Assembly (NCBI RefSeq): GCF_001427025.1
Contig: NZ_LMGA01000001.1
Span: 2,204,221 to 2,268,220 of the forward strand
DNA: 64,000 nt
DNA from: Mesorhizobium sp. Root554
GTDB lineage: Bacteria; Pseudomonadota; Alphaproteobacteria; Rhizobiales; Rhizobiaceae
Direction of reading: 5' to 3'
Position numbers and translations under genes: made by a program. This document shows positions 46,488 through 56,085 of this stretch, in pieces (position 1 is the first letter of the stretch; each line of letters begins with the position of its first letter). The notes beneath the pieces are model-generated. The model saw only the letters and a list, made by a program, of their open reading frames with translations, was not told where the DNA came from and made no database searches.

Positions 46488-46845
46488 TTTATTCGTCCTA
46501 TGTTGATACAAAAACCCTGTGAGCGGGGAAAGCGGCCTAATCGGTAAACCATTGATGTCTTGGGAGAATTCGTGGCTGCCGCTGGGTCTGTCAGTTTCTT
46601 TCGTTCGTCTCACTGGACAGAGATGGTGAGGCCTGCCTCATATTACCAGTGTCGGTTTTTGTGACAGTCCGTTGCCAAAAGTGGAACGATGCGGAAGGCC
46701 TTTGCCGGCGGGCGAACGACACAAATATCCGGTTCAAAGATCGAGCGGAGACCGGCATGTCCGGGGAACAAGCCGTTGGATACAGAACAAAGAAAAAGGG
46801 CAGGAGCCGAAGCTCCCGCCCTTTTTTGTAAAGCCGTCGTTCGGC
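46488..46845. other. intergenic stretch between two small secreted-protein genes
   Basis: This 358-base stretch holds the promoter and leader of the 82-residue gene downstream (minus strand) and, at 46793-46829, the terminator of the next small gene. Short open frames here have no ribosome site or recognisable product. Nothing else was found. Confidence 0.6.
46793..46829 (-). terminator. UUCG-loop terminator of the 85-residue secreted-protein gene
   Basis: On the minus strand GGGCGGGAGC-TTCG-GCTCCTGCCC with A/T flanks precedes TTTTTCTTTG; on the plus strand TTTTTT also follows, so it may work both ways. The core GGAGC-TTCG-GCTCC is the same as in the terminator at 46184-46215. Confidence 0.9.
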
Positions 46846-47103
46846 TCAGTTTTGGCTCTTCAAGGGGCCAGCTTCACTCTGGTACATGCCGCCATCGGCC
46901 TGGCCCATGGTGTTGTCCATGTAGCCGCCACCCATGTAGGAGCCCTGGTTGATCGAGCTGATGCGCAGCGTATCGACCGGAACCGTAGCCTGCTCGACGC
47001 GCTGACCCGCCAAGGTCGGCTCACCGATGACATTCGATGATTCGGCATAGGCCGCGCCACTCAGAGCGACAAGACCGGCGATAGCAAAAACAAACTTTTT
47101 CAT
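46846..47103 (-). CDS. small secreted protein, GxPxLAGQ family
   Basis: An 85-residue protein with signal peptide MKKFVFAIAGLVALSGAAYA. The mature part has SSNVIGEPTLAGQRVEQA, close to the 82-residue paralogue (SSNVLGAPTLAGQKVNQA), then a Gly/Met-rich middle (GSYMGGGYMDNTMGQADGGM) unlike the others, and a Gln-Asn end. Function unknown. The ATG at 47103 is used because the M-K-K signal start is shared with the paralogues. Confidence 0.8.
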   Translation of the reverse strand: MKKFVFAIAGLVALSGAAYAESSNVIGEPTLAGQRVEQATVPVDTLRISSINQGSYMGGGYMDNTMGQADGGMYQSEAGPLKSQN

Positions 47104-47422
47104 TTTCTTCATCCTGTTGTTGAATACAAAATTGACTGACCGTGAAGGAGCTTGGCTCTAGAGTTAAAATGTTAGGCAAGAATTTGCCTTATCAAACTCA
47201 TTAAAATCCTGAATTAATCTTTTCAGGATTTACCAATTGGCTCGATCGTTCCGGCACCACTTCGATTTTATTGATCTCGATTTCGTTGATCTGTTTGAAG
47301 TGGAACAACCTGTATACGGGACCAAACGAGCTGGAGTTTCAAATGTTCCAACAACAAGGCGGCGTAAAACTAAAAAGGGCGGGGTTTGGCCCCGCCCTCA
47401 TCATCACAGTCGCGTGAGCGAC
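47104..47422. other. intergenic stretch upstream of the 85-residue gene
   Basis: This 319-base stretch is AT-richer than its surroundings and includes the probable promoter of the gene at 46846-47103 (minus) and the terminator of the 79-residue gene at 47377-47398. I see no additional gene. Confidence 0.6.
47377..47398 (-). terminator. terminator of the 79-residue secreted-protein gene
   Basis: GGGCGGGG and CCCCGCCC pair around a short loop; on the minus strand TTTTTAG follows. It lies 24 bases after the stop of the gene at 47423-47662. Confidence 0.85.
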
Positions 47423-47662
47423 TTAGTCCTGGTGCTGAAACGGCGAGTTCTGATCCTGACCGACCGTACCCGACTGGTTGCCCATCCATGCATCGCGGCG
47501 AACCGACTTGGTGGCAAGCTGGCTGGTATAGGAGTCGCTGACCGGTTCAACGGTCGCATTTTCCTGGCCCGCCAAAAGCGGGGCGCCGAGCGTGGCCGCC
47601 CAAGCGGACGACGCGCCGGTCAATGCGGCAATAGCAGCAATAGCAATAGCAAACTTCTTCAT
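47423..47662 (-). CDS. small secreted protein, GxPxLAGQ family
   Basis: A 79-residue protein with signal peptide MKKFAIAIAAIAALTGASSA. The mature part has TLGAPLLAGQENA and KSVRRDAWMGNQ, and ends SPFQHQD, matching the 82-residue paralogue (TNSVRRDLYIDHN and NPFYNQD). The two are the closest pair of the family. Function unknown. The gene has its own terminator. Confidence 0.8.
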   Translation of the reverse strand: MKKFAIAIAAIAALTGASSAWAATLGAPLLAGQENATVEPVSDSYTSQLATKSVRRDAWMGNQSGTVGQDQNSPFQHQD

Positions 47663-47769
47663 GACGTGGTTCCTATCTCTCCAAAAACAGGCATTCGAAG
47701 GACTTATCAACACGGCGACCGACTGATCTCATGGGAGGAATTCCAGTCGTCCGTCAGGGTCTCCTTCGT

Positions 47770-48024
47770 TCACCTGTGGAGCGCAGGTAGGCGTCGCTGC
47801 AGGTCGCCGGTAGTGTCGAATTCTGTGTTTCTGTGTCGCAAAATACGGAACAGCCGCCGCATCGCAAATGGCAGCGCAATAAGAATCCAAACCATCTCAC
47901 CCACGCCGGCTATGCACTTTTTGCCGACGCCTACGGGTTGGAACCCTCCTAAATTTATACCCAGGACTACATAAGGTGTTGGAATAAAATGATCTTTCGA
48001 ACCCGCGATTTCTGCTCCCGCCAT
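47770..48024 (-). CDS. possible small membrane protein
   Basis: An 84-residue frame with ATG at 48024 and one hydrophobic segment (GEMVWILIALPFAMRRLF). No family is recognised and no clear ribosome site precedes it. It lies in the AT-richer 457-base stretch from 47663 to 48119, between the 79-residue gene and the LysR gene. It could be a chance frame. Apart from it, that stretch contains only the upstream regions of the two flanking genes. Confidence 0.3.
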   Translation of the reverse strand: MAGAEIAGSKDHFIPTPYVVLGINLGGFQPVGVGKKCIAGVGEMVWILIALPFAMRRLFRILRHRNTEFDTTGDLQRRLPALHR

Positions 48025-48119
48025 TGTGTGTCGATTTCATTGTAAAAAAGACATAGGACCCCATATTCGAGCGAAGCGCTTCCGGCGCTTCGCAATCGCC
48101 CAAACGCGGAAAATTCAGC

Positions 48120-49010
48120 ATGGTTGGCTTTGAAGACCTTCAGACCTTTGTGGAGGTTGCTGATGCGGGAGGGTTGACTCGCGCCGCCCAGAGAATGGGG
48201 CTGGCAAAATCGATTGTCAGCCGTCGGCTCATGCGTCTGGAAAAAACCCTCGGCGTGCAGCTTCTCGCCCGCAACACGCGCGGCGCCGCATTGACGGAAG
48301 CAGGCGCCACTTTGCGCGAACATGCCGCCCGTGTGGTCACAGAAGTCCAGGCCGCCTTCGACGCCATATCTCCGACCGACGAAATCTGGGGCCGCCTGCG
48401 GGTCGCCGCGCCGCTCTCCGGCGTCACCCATCTCGCGCCGGTCATGGCCGATCTTGCGCGCCGTTATCCCCGCCTGGAAGTGCAGACCTCGTATACCGAT
48501 CACATGGTCGATCTCGTCAGCGACGGATTCGACGTCGCTATACGGGCGGGCTATCTGGAGGATTCCAGCCTCGTCGCCCGCCGCATTGCCCCGCTTCATG
48601 CCAAGGTGGTCGCCAGCCCGGCCTATCTGGCGCAGCATGGGATGCCAGCCACGCCCGCCGACCTTGTCGATCACGAGGCCCTTACGACGGGGGCGGATTC
48701 CTGGCGCTTCAACGTCAAGGGCGAGGTCCTGATCATCCACCCCACCGGCCGCTTCAAGGCCAACCACGGTCAGGCCCTGCTGTCGGCGGCGCTCGAGGGG
48801 CTCGGCATCGCCATGTTGCCGGATTTCCTGACCACGCCGCTGATCGCCTCGGGCGCCCTGGTGCAGGTCCTTGCCGACTATCCGACCCCTGACGCGGGAC
48901 TCTATGTGGTCCGGCTGCCGGGATCTCAGCCGCCACGCAAGATCAAGGCGCTGACCAACATCCTGCTGGAATATTTCGCGCCGGGGCCGGAACTGACGGC
49001 TAAGGTCTGA
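48120..49010 (+). CDS. LysR-family transcriptional regulator
   Basis: A 296-residue regulator. The N-terminal winged helix-turn-helix reads LQTFVEVADAGGLTRAAQRM with SIVSRRLMRLE. A two-lobe effector-binding domain follows (WGRLRVAAPLSGVTHLAPVM; DGFDVAIRAGYLEDSSLVAR; ALEGLGIAMLPDFL). It resembles the AaeR/DsdC-like subgroup. The target cannot be told: the gene upstream is the 84-residue frame on the opposite strand, and ubiB converges downstream. Confidence 0.92.
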   Translation: MVGFEDLQTFVEVADAGGLTRAAQRMGLAKSIVSRRLMRLEKTLGVQLLARNTRGAALTEAGATLREHAARVVTEVQAAFDAISPTDEIWGRLRVAAPLSGVTHLAPVMADLARRYPRLEVQTSYTDHMVDLVSDGFDVAIRAGYLEDSSLVARRIAPLHAKVVASPAYLAQHGMPATPADLVDHEALTTGADSWRFNVKGEVLIIHPTGRFKANHGQALLSAALEGLGIAMLPDFLTTPLIASGALVQVLADYPTPDAGLYVVRLPGSQPPRKIKALTNILLEYFAPGPELTAKV

Positions 49011-49025
49011 TCCAGAGGCTGAATC

Positions 49026-50600
49026 TCAGGACAGCTTCCAGGCGATATAGATCAGCGCCAGCGCGATCGCCCACAGCGCTACCCGGCCCGAGCGCGAATA
49101 ACGCGCCTCCGCCTTGCCGATCGCCCGCGCCGTGGCCTCGTCGAAACGCAGCCCGCGTTCGGCCATGGTGTCGATCTCGCGCGACAGTCGTTCGGTGCGT
49201 TGCGCCAGGTCAGGCGCCTGCCTTGCCAGCGAAACCAGTGCGCCCACGCCGTCGCGCATATCGGTCAGCACCGCGCGCGGGCCGAGGTTGCCGCGTATCC
49301 AGTCGCCCACCACCGGTTCGGCTGTCTTCCACATGTTGAAGGCCGGGTCGAGCGTGCGCGCCACCCCTTCGACGACCACCATCGTTTTCTGTAACAGCAC
49401 GAGTTCCGGCCGCGTCTCCATGTCGAAGATCTCGGTCACTTCGAACAGCAGCGTCAGCAGTCTGGCCATGGAGATCGTCTCCGCCGGCTGGCCGTGGATC
49501 GGCTCGCCGATGGCGCGGATCGCCTGCGCGAAGGCGGCCACGTCGTGCTTGTGCGGCACATAACCGGCCTCGAAATGCACCTCGGCGACCCGCATATAAT
49601 CACGAGTGATGAAGCCGTAGAGGATTTCGGCCAGGAAGCGCCGCTCCTTCTTGCCGAGCCGCCCGGCAATGCCGAGATCGACTGCGACAATGGTGCCGTC
49701 TGCCTCGACGAACATGTTCCCCGGATGCATATCGGCATGGAAGAAGCCGTCGCGCAGCGTGTGACGCAGGAACGACTGGATCAGGTTGGCCGCGATCGCC
49801 TTCAGATCGTGGCCGGCCGCCGCCAGCGCCGCGACATCGTTCATCTTGATGCCGTCGATCCACTCCATGGTCAGCACGTCGCGGCCGGTGCGCTCCCAGT
49901 CGACGGACGGAACACGGAAACCCGGATCGTCCCTGGTGTTCTCACCGATTTCGGACAGCGCGGCGCCCTCCAGCCGCAGGTCCATTTCCACCTTGGTGGT
50001 CTGGGCCAGCGTCTCCGTCACCTGGACGGGGCGCAGGCGGCGCGTCGACGGAACGTATTTTTCCTGCAGCCGCGCGGCGAGGAAGTAACTTTCAAGGTCA
50101 TGCTGGAAGCGCCGTCGCACGCCGGGCCGGATGACCTTGACGGCAACCTGTCTGGCTAAACCGGCATAAGCCGCCTCGGCCACGTGCACCTGCGCGATCG
50201 ATGCGGCGGCGACCGCCTCACCGAAATTGACGTAAAGATCGTCTATCGGCCGCCCGAGCGAGGCCTCGATCTCGGCCACCGCCGCTTCCTTGGGAAAGGT
50301 CTGCATCTTGTCCTGCAGCATGGCGAGATCGACGGCAATGTCATTGCCGACGACGTCGGGCCGCGTCGCCAGGAACTGCCCGAGCTTGACATAGGAAGGC
50401 CCAAGCCTGGCCACCGCCTGCGCCAGCCGGTCGGTGCGCCCGTGCCTGAGCGCCCGCCGCTTGGTCAGGAGCCGGGCAACCCGCCAACCGAACTTCGGCA
50501 GGCCGGAAAGCTGGTCGCCCGGAATGGCGACCACGACGCCCTCGCGCACCAGCACCCAGCCGGCCCGAACGAGCCGGAACCCCGCGCCGAGCGCGCTCAT
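49026..50600 (-). CDS. ubiB: ubiquinone biosynthesis regulatory protein kinase UbiB
   Basis: A 524-residue ABC1/UbiB atypical kinase needed for ubiquinone synthesis. The characteristic K-x-G-Q motif is in YVKLGQFLATRPDVVGNDIA (residues about 70-89). Other features are VHVAEAAYAGLARQVAVKVI, the catalytic-loop FFHADMHPGNMFVEADGTIV and VAVDLGIAGRLGKKER. The last about 25 residues hold a membrane helix. It follows ubiE by 13 bases, as in other rhizobia. Confidence 0.95.
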   Translation of the reverse strand: MSALGAGFRLVRAGWVLVREGVVVAIPGDQLSGLPKFGWRVARLLTKRRALRHGRTDRLAQAVARLGPSYVKLGQFLATRPDVVGNDIAVDLAMLQDKMQTFPKEAAVAEIEASLGRPIDDLYVNFGEAVAAASIAQVHVAEAAYAGLARQVAVKVIRPGVRRRFQHDLESYFLAARLQEKYVPSTRRLRPVQVTETLAQTTKVEMDLRLEGAALSEIGENTRDDPGFRVPSVDWERTGRDVLTMEWIDGIKMNDVAALAAAGHDLKAIAANLIQSFLRHTLRDGFFHADMHPGNMFVEADGTIVAVDLGIAGRLGKKERRFLAEILYGFITRDYMRVAEVHFEAGYVPHKHDVAAFAQAIRAIGEPIHGQPAETISMARLLTLLFEVTEIFDMETRPELVLLQKTMVVVEGVARTLDPAFNMWKTAEPVVGDWIRGNLGPRAVLTDMRDGVGALVSLARQAPDLAQRTERLSREIDTMAERGLRFDEATARAIGKAEARYSRSGRVALWAIALALIYIAWKLS

Positions 50601-50613
50601 GCGGAGCCTTTCC

Positions 50614-51390
50614 TCAAAGCTTCCAGCCCGAGTGGAGCGCTGCGATGCCGCCGGAATAATTGCGGAAGGTGACGCGGTCGAAACCGGCGCGCCCGATCAT
50701 GTCGGCGAAGTTCTTCTGGTTGGGAAACTTGCGGATCGATTCGACCAGGTAGGCGTAGGGCTCGCCGTCGCCCGTCACCATCCGGCCTATGCGCGGAATG
50801 GCGTTGAACGACCACGCTTCATACGCCTTGTCGAGCAGCGGCATGTCCACCTCGGAGAATTCCAGGCACAGGAAGCGGCCGCCGACTTTCAAAACCCGGT
50901 AGGCCTCGGCCAACGCCACTTCGATGCGTGGCACGTTGCGGATGCCGAAAGCGATCGTATACGCGTCGAACGAATTGTCGGGAAACGGGAGTTCCTCGGC
51001 ATTGGCCTCGACGAAATCGACATTGCCCAGCAAATCGTATTTTTCGGCCCGGTCGCGCCCGACCGTCAGCATCGACCCATTGATGTCCAGCACGGTGGCA
51101 GCGGCGTTGCGGCCGCTCGCCTCCACGATGCGGAAGGCGATGTCGCCGGTTCCGCCGGCAACGTCCAGCACCCTCCAGCCGGGACGCTTCGGCGGATGCA
51201 GCCAGGCCACCATGGCGTCCTTCCACAAACGGTGGAGGCCGGCCGACATCAGGTCGTTCATCAGGTCGTAGCGCTTGGCGACCTTGTGGAACACTTCGTT
51301 GACCAGCGGCTGCTTTTCGCCGGCCTCGACCTTCTGGAAGCCATAGGAGGTTTCCATGCCTCCGGCGGCTGTCGTTCTTGAGCCTGACAT
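50614..51390 (-). CDS. ubiE: ubiquinone/menaquinone biosynthesis C-methyltransferase UbiE
   Basis: A 258-residue SAM methyltransferase of ubiquinone synthesis. Family signature regions are [20 protein letters not shown] (residues about 41-60), motif [18 protein letters not shown], and [17 protein letters not shown]. It is read with ubiB. The divergent gene is add, not the mutM often found next to ubiE in rhizobia. An in-frame ATG at 51357 is an alternative start. Confidence 0.95.
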   Translation of the reverse strand: MSGSRTTAAGGMETSYGFQKVEAGEKQPLVNEVFHKVAKRYDLMNDLMSAGLHRLWKDAMVAWLHPPKRPGWRVLDVAGGTGDIAFRIVEASGRNAAATVLDINGSMLTVGRDRAEKYDLLGNVDFVEANAEELPFPDNSFDAYTIAFGIRNVPRIEVALAEAYRVLKVGGRFLCLEFSEVDMPLLDKAYEAWSFNAIPRIGRMVTGDGEPYAYLVESIRKFPNQKNFADMIGRAGFDRVTFRNYSGGIAALHSGWKL

Positions 51391-51512
51391 AAATGTGATC
51401 CGTCACAAAATCGGCGCGACCATAGCCGATCAGGGATGCGGGCGCTATTGTTTAGACCATCTCTTGGGCGCGGTGTTCAGCCGCGCTTGCCAACCGCGGA
51501 AACGGGGAAGCG

Positions 51513-52487
51513 ATGCCTTTGAAAGCCGAACTGCACTGCCACATCGAAGGGGCAGCGGCGCCCGACCTCGTCATCCGGCAAGCGCGCAAATATGGCAAGG
51601 ACACCTCCCCCTATATACGCGATGGCTCCTTCGTCTGGGACGATTTCAGCACATTCCTTGCGGCCTACGATTTCTCCTCGGACCTGTTTCGCACCGAAGA
51701 GGACTATGCGCTGCTGGCCGAGCACTATCTGACCAGTCTCGCCCGCGATGGCGCCATCTACTCAGAGGTCTTCACCTCGCCGGACCATGCGAAGAAGGCC
51801 GGCCTCTCGCCCAAGGCCTACACCGACGCGCTCGGCGAAGGCATGGCGCGCGCCAAGGCCAAGACCGGCATCGAGGGCCGCATGATCGTCACCGGCGTCC
51901 GCCATTTCGGGGTCGAGCCGGTTGAGCAGGCGGCGCGCTTCGCCGCACGCTGCAATCACCCGCTGGTGACTGGCTTCGGCGTGGCGGGCGACGAGCGCAT
52001 CGGCGATTTCGAGGATTATGTCCGCGCCTTCGAGATCGCCCGCGAGGCGGGCCTCGGCATCACCATCCACGCTGGCGAACTGACCGGCTGGGAGAGCGTG
52101 GCGGCCGCGCTCGACCACATTCGCCCCTCCCGCATCGGCCATGGCGTGCGCGCCATCGAAAACCCCGATCTGGTCAAGCGCATCGCCGAGGAGGGTATCG
52201 TGCTGGAATGCTGCCCCGGCTCGAACGTGGCGCTCCAGGTCTTTCCCGATTTCGACAGCCACCCTTTTCCAGCCTTGAAGGCGGCCGGCTGCAAGGTCAC
52301 GCTCAATTCGGACGATCCGCCCTATTTCTGGACCTCGCTGAAACGCGAATACGAAATCGCCTCGACGCATTTCGGCATGAACGAAAAAGCCCTGCTCGGC
52401 GTCACCCGCACGGCCATCGAGGCAGCGTTCGTGGACAGGAAGACAAAAGCGGCGCTGCTGGCGAAACTGGACGGCAAAAGGCGCTAA
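51513..52487 (+). CDS. add: adenosine deaminase
   Basis: A 324-residue metal-dependent deaminase of purine salvage, converting adenosine to inosine. The Zn ligands and catalytic residues lie in [12 protein letters not shown] (His8, His10), [14 protein letters not shown] (His and Glu), RIGHGVRAI and [11 protein letters not shown] (Asp pair). The family also contains adenine deaminases, so substrate assignment is by likelihood. A GAAACGGGGAAG region precedes the ATG. It is followed after 121 bases by upp on the same strand. Confidence 0.9.
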   Translation: MPLKAELHCHIEGAAAPDLVIRQARKYGKDTSPYIRDGSFVWDDFSTFLAAYDFSSDLFRTEEDYALLAEHYLTSLARDGAIYSEVFTSPDHAKKAGLSPKAYTDALGEGMARAKAKTGIEGRMIVTGVRHFGVEPVEQAARFAARCNHPLVTGFGVAGDERIGDFEDYVRAFEIAREAGLGITIHAGELTGWESVAAALDHIRPSRIGHGVRAIENPDLVKRIAEEGIVLECCPGSNVALQVFPDFDSHPFPALKAAGCKVTLNSDDPPYFWTSLKREYEIASTHFGMNEKALLGVTRTAIEAAFVDRKTKAALLAKLDGKRR

Positions 52488-52608
52488 ACGCCCTAACGGC
52501 GACGTCTTGTCCGCTGTGGACGTGCGTGCCCTGCGATGGCGCGGGACTCGCCAAACGCGCCGTCATTCACTATTCACGAAAGCATTCGTTTGTTGCCGGA
52601 GAACCATC

Positions 52609-53238
52609 ATGAAGGGCGTCACCGTCGTCGACCATCCGCTTGTCCAGCACAAGCTGTCGATCATGCGCAACAAGGATACGTCGACCGCCGGCTTCCGGCG
52701 GCTGCTGCGCGAAATCTCGCTGCTGCTCGGCTATGAGGTCACCCGCAACCTCGAACTGACGACGACACGCATCGAGACGCCGCTGGAAACGATGGATGCG
52801 CCCGTGCTGGAGGGCAAGAAGCTGGTCTTCGCCTCGGTGCTGCGCGCCGGCAACGGGCTGCTGGAGGGCCTGCTCGATCTGGTTCCGGCAGCGCGCGTCG
52901 CCCATATCGGGCTTTATCGCGATCACGATACGCTGGAAGCCATCGAATATTTCTTCAAGGCGCCGAGCGATCTCGCCGACCGTCTCATCATCGTCGTCGA
53001 CCCGATGCTGGCGACCGCCAACTCGGCCATCGCGGCGATCGACAAGCTGAAGGCGCGCGGCGCCACCAACATCCGCTTCCTGTGCCTGCTGGCCTCACCC
53101 GAAGGCATCGAGCGCTTCACCAGCGCTCATCCGGACGTACCGGTCTACACCGCCTCCATCGACCGCGAACTGAACGACAAGGGCTATATCATGCCGGGTC
53201 TCGGCGATGCCGGCGACCGCATGTATGGGACAAAATAG
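52609..53238 (+). CDS. upp: uracil phosphoribosyltransferase
   Basis: A 209-residue enzyme that makes UMP from uracil and PRPP. The family start is [20 protein letters not shown]. The PRPP site is [16 protein letters not shown], where most enzymes have ATGGS rather than ATANS, and the uracil-binding end is [13 protein letters not shown]. The ATG at 52609 follows GGAGAACC. With add, punA, deoA and cdd nearby, it completes a base and nucleoside salvage set. Confidence 0.94.
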   Translation: MKGVTVVDHPLVQHKLSIMRNKDTSTAGFRRLLREISLLLGYEVTRNLELTTTRIETPLETMDAPVLEGKKLVFASVLRAGNGLLEGLLDLVPAARVAHIGLYRDHDTLEAIEYFFKAPSDLADRLIIVVDPMLATANSAIAAIDKLKARGATNIRFLCLLASPEGIERFTSAHPDVPVYTASIDRELNDKGYIMPGLGDAGDRMYGTK

Positions 53239-53357
53239 CGTCGTTTACCGGCTGTTTACGCAAAAGCGCGGTTTCCTCAAGCCGACCGGCCATCGGCGCA
53301 GGCGTTAAGACGGAAAATACCATCGCGGCGCTATCGATGTCCTTGAAAGAGGCATCC

Positions 53358-53921
53358 ATGTTGCAGAAGCTCCTCATCGCGGGCGTGATCGTCGGGTGTT
53401 CGGCATCGCTGCCGATCCTTCTTCAATCGCACCCCGAAGCCTTCGAGCACGTCATGCGGTTTGCGCTCGACAAATCGAAGGACATGACGGCCGAAGCGCC
53501 GATGACGATCGCGACCGCCGTCTCCGAGCCGGAAACATCCCAGCCGCTCGGACGAAAGGTCCTCGTCGCAGCTGATAATCAGGGACATTTCGTTACGACT
53601 TTCAAGGTCAATGGCCGCCCGGTCGACGCCATGGTCGATACCGGCGCCACGGTCGTCGCCCTCACCGCTTCGACAGCCCGCAAGGTCGGCATTTCGTTGA
53701 GCTCGGGCGATTACAATCACGAAGTCAGCACCGCCAATGGGCAGGTGAAGGTGGCGGTGGTGACCATCGACAGCATTCAACTGGGCAAGATAACCCTCGA
53801 GGATGTGCAGGCCGTCGTCATCGAGGACAAGGCGCTGCGCACCAATCTGATCGGCATGAGCTTCCTGAAGCGCCTCGACAAATATCAGGTCCAGGACGGC
53901 GCCCTGCTGCTGGCGCAGTAA
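53358..53921 (+). CDS. retropepsin-like clan AA aspartic protease family protein
   Basis: A 187-residue protein. An N-terminal hydrophobic segment (MLQKLLIAGVIVGCSASLPI) anchors or exports it. The retropepsin-type active site is VDAMVDTGATVVALTA (residues about 91-106). Downstream motifs follow the TIGR02281 subgroup (VKVAVVTIDSIQLGKITLED; LIGMSFLKRLDKYQV). Substrate unknown. The ATG at 53358 is preferred, though an upstream ATG at 53337 is possible. It converges with deoA. Confidence 0.88.
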   Translation: MLQKLLIAGVIVGCSASLPILLQSHPEAFEHVMRFALDKSKDMTAEAPMTIATAVSEPETSQPLGRKVLVAADNQGHFVTTFKVNGRPVDAMVDTGATVVALTASTARKVGISLSSGDYNHEVSTANGQVKVAVVTIDSIQLGKITLEDVQAVVIEDKALRTNLIGMSFLKRLDKYQVQDGALLLAQ

Positions 53922-53942
53922 GCCGCGTCATCGCAACGGCAA

Positions 53943-55259
53943 TCAACGCGGCAGGATGCGCCGGATGATCGCCTTCTCAGAAGCTGGTCGCTGCGGCCCA
54001 ACCGTATAGGCAGACCGCACCGCCGCCGCGGCCGCCTCAGCGTCCGTCTCGTTGCGGGCGTGGATCAGCGCCAGCGCCTCGCCGGTCCGGACCTCCGCGC
54101 CGACCGGCAGGAGCCGCGTGATGCCGACCGCATGATCGATCACGTCCTCATTGCGCCTGCGCCCGCCGCCCAGCGTCACCACCGCCAGCCCGATCTCCCG
54201 CGTGGCAATCCCGAGAACGAAGCCGTTCTCTTCGGCTTTGACCGCATGTTCGATAGGCGCCTTCGGCAAAAAATCATGCGGCCGCTCCACCAGGCCCGCC
54301 GGACCTCCGAGAGCCGAGACCATGCGGCCGAAGGCCGCCGCCGCCCGCCCGCTCGACAGCGCCTCGCCCGCCCGCTCAAGCCCTGCCTTGTTGGAGGCCG
54401 CTATTCCCGCTGATTGCAGCATCTCGGCCGCGAGTGCCAACGTCACCTGCTCCAGCCGCCGGTCGCGGCTGCGGCCGGCGAGGCAGTCGACGGCGTTCAG
54501 CACCTCGACGGCATTGCCGGCTGCGGAGGCCAGCGGCTCGTTCATGCCGGTGATCAGCGCCGTTGTCTTCAGGCCAGCGCCGTTCGCCACCTCGACCAGG
54601 CTGGCGGCGAGAGCGGTGGCGTCGCGCGACCTTTCCATGAACGCGCCATTGCCGACCTTCACGTCCAGCACCAGCGATTGCAGCCCGGCGGCCAGTTTCT
54701 TCGACAGGATCGACGCGGTGATCAGCGGCACCGATTCCACCGTGGCGGTAACATCGCGGATCGAGTAGAGCCGCTTGTCGGCAGGCGCGAGATCGCCGGT
54801 CTGGCCGATGATCGCCGCGCCCGTCTCCACCACCGCCTTGCGGAGCAGGCCGATGTCGGGCTGGCTGACATAACCGGGAATGGCATCCATCTTGTCCAGC
54901 GTGCCGCCCGTGTGGCCGAGGCCACGGCCCGAGATCATCGGCACATAGGCGCCGCAGGCAGCAACGATGGGCGCCAGCATCAGCGAGACATTGTCGCCGA
55001 CGCCGCCGGTGGAATGCTTGTCGGTGACGGGACCCGGCAGGTCCGACCAGTCGAGCACATCGCCGGAATCGCGCATCGCCATGGTCAGCGCAACCGCCTC
55101 GTCCCGGCCCATGCCGCTGAAAAAGACCGCCATGGCGAAGGCGGCGACCTGACCGTCCGACACGCTTTTGTCCGTCACGCCGGAAATGAACGCACCGATC
55201 TCCTCGGCTGAAAGTTTATGGCCGTCGCGCTTGTGGCGGATGATCTCCTGGGGGAGCAT
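53943..55259 (-). CDS. deoA: thymidine phosphorylase
   Basis: A 438-residue pyrimidine nucleoside phosphorylase, splitting thymidine to thymine and deoxyribose 1-phosphate. The phosphate-binding signature [20 protein letters not shown] is at residues about 82-101, and [16 protein letters not shown] follows. The C-terminal domain ([19 protein letters not shown]) agrees. The start is ATG at 55259 with GAGGGA upstream; a TTG two codons earlier is weaker. It is the last gene of the transport-salvage operon, 19 bases after punA. Confidence 0.95.
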   Translation of the reverse strand: MLPQEIIRHKRDGHKLSAEEIGAFISGVTDKSVSDGQVAAFAMAVFFSGMGRDEAVALTMAMRDSGDVLDWSDLPGPVTDKHSTGGVGDNVSLMLAPIVAACGAYVPMISGRGLGHTGGTLDKMDAIPGYVSQPDIGLLRKAVVETGAAIIGQTGDLAPADKRLYSIRDVTATVESVPLITASILSKKLAAGLQSLVLDVKVGNGAFMERSRDATALAASLVEVANGAGLKTTALITGMNEPLASAAGNAVEVLNAVDCLAGRSRDRRLEQVTLALAAEMLQSAGIAASNKAGLERAGEALSSGRAAAAFGRMVSALGGPAGLVERPHDFLPKAPIEHAVKAEENGFVLGIATREIGLAVVTLGGGRRRNEDVIDHAVGITRLLPVGAEVRTGEALALIHARNETDAEAAAAAVRSAYTVGPQRPASEKAIIRRILPR

Positions 55260-55278
55260 GGGCAACTATCCCTCCCCC

Positions 55279-56085
55279 TCACGCATCGAACAACCCATCC
55301 TGGAACACCTTCTTCAGGATCGTCGCCAGCCGGCCGCCGCCGATGGGCGCCATATCCTTGGTTTCCTGGTGCGACAACTCGGCCCCCGTCATGCCGGCGG
55401 CGAGGTTGGTGATGACGGAACAGGCGGCGACGCGCAGGCCGAAGAATCGTGCCAGGATCACCTCGGGCACCGTCGACATGCCCACCGCATGTGCGCCGAA
55501 GGCGCGCGCCATGCGGATCTCCGCCGGCGTCTCGAAGGAAGGGCCGGAAAACCACATATAGACGCCCTTGTGCAGTTCTATGCCGGTCGCCTGCGCCGCC
55601 CGCTCCAGCGCCGAACGCATGCCCACGTCATAAGCCTCGGTCAGCCCGACGAAGCGGCGGTCCGTCGGTTCGCCGAACAGCGGATTGGAACCGGAAAAGT
55701 TGATGTGGTCGGTGACGAGCATCACCGAACCGGGCAGCATTTCGGGGTCGACCGAACCGGCGGCGTTGGTCAAGAGCAGCCGGGAGACGCCGATGCCGGC
55801 CAGCGTCTCGATGGCCGGGCGCATGACGGCGGCGTTGCCTTCTTCGTAGTAATGCGCGCGTCCTGCCAGCATCAGCACCGGTCTGCCGGCGAAACGCCCC
55901 GCGACCACCTCGCCGGCATGGCCGGTGACGCCGCTGCGTGGAAAGCCGGGAAGATCGGCATAGGGGATGCGCACCGCGCCCTCCACCTCGTCGACCAGCC
56001 CGCCGAGCCCCGAGCCCAGCACCAGCGCCGTGGATGGCGCCAGCCCGTCCAGCCTTTCGACGAGATGATCGACGGCGGCTTTCAT
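55279..56085 (-). CDS. punA: purine nucleoside phosphorylase
   Basis: A 268-residue trimeric-type (class I) purine nucleoside phosphorylase. The phosphate site is LVLGSGLGGLVDEVE, GHAGEVVAGRF and the base/sugar site is LLTNAAGSVDPEM and FSGPSFETPAEIRMARAFGA, with MSTVPEVILARFFGLRV near. The ATG at 56085 overlaps the stop of cdd (ATGA), so the pair is translationally coupled. It cleaves inosine or guanosine to base and ribose 1-phosphate. Confidence 0.95.
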   Translation of the reverse strand: MKAAVDHLVERLDGLAPSTALVLGSGLGGLVDEVEGAVRIPYADLPGFPRSGVTGHAGEVVAGRFAGRPVLMLAGRAHYYEEGNAAVMRPAIETLAGIGVSRLLLTNAAGSVDPEMLPGSVMLVTDHINFSGSNPLFGEPTDRRFVGLTEAYDVGMRSALERAAQATGIELHKGVYMWFSGPSFETPAEIRMARAFGAHAVGMSTVPEVILARFFGLRVAACSVITNLAAGMTGAELSHQETKDMAPIGGGRLATILKKVFQDGLFDA

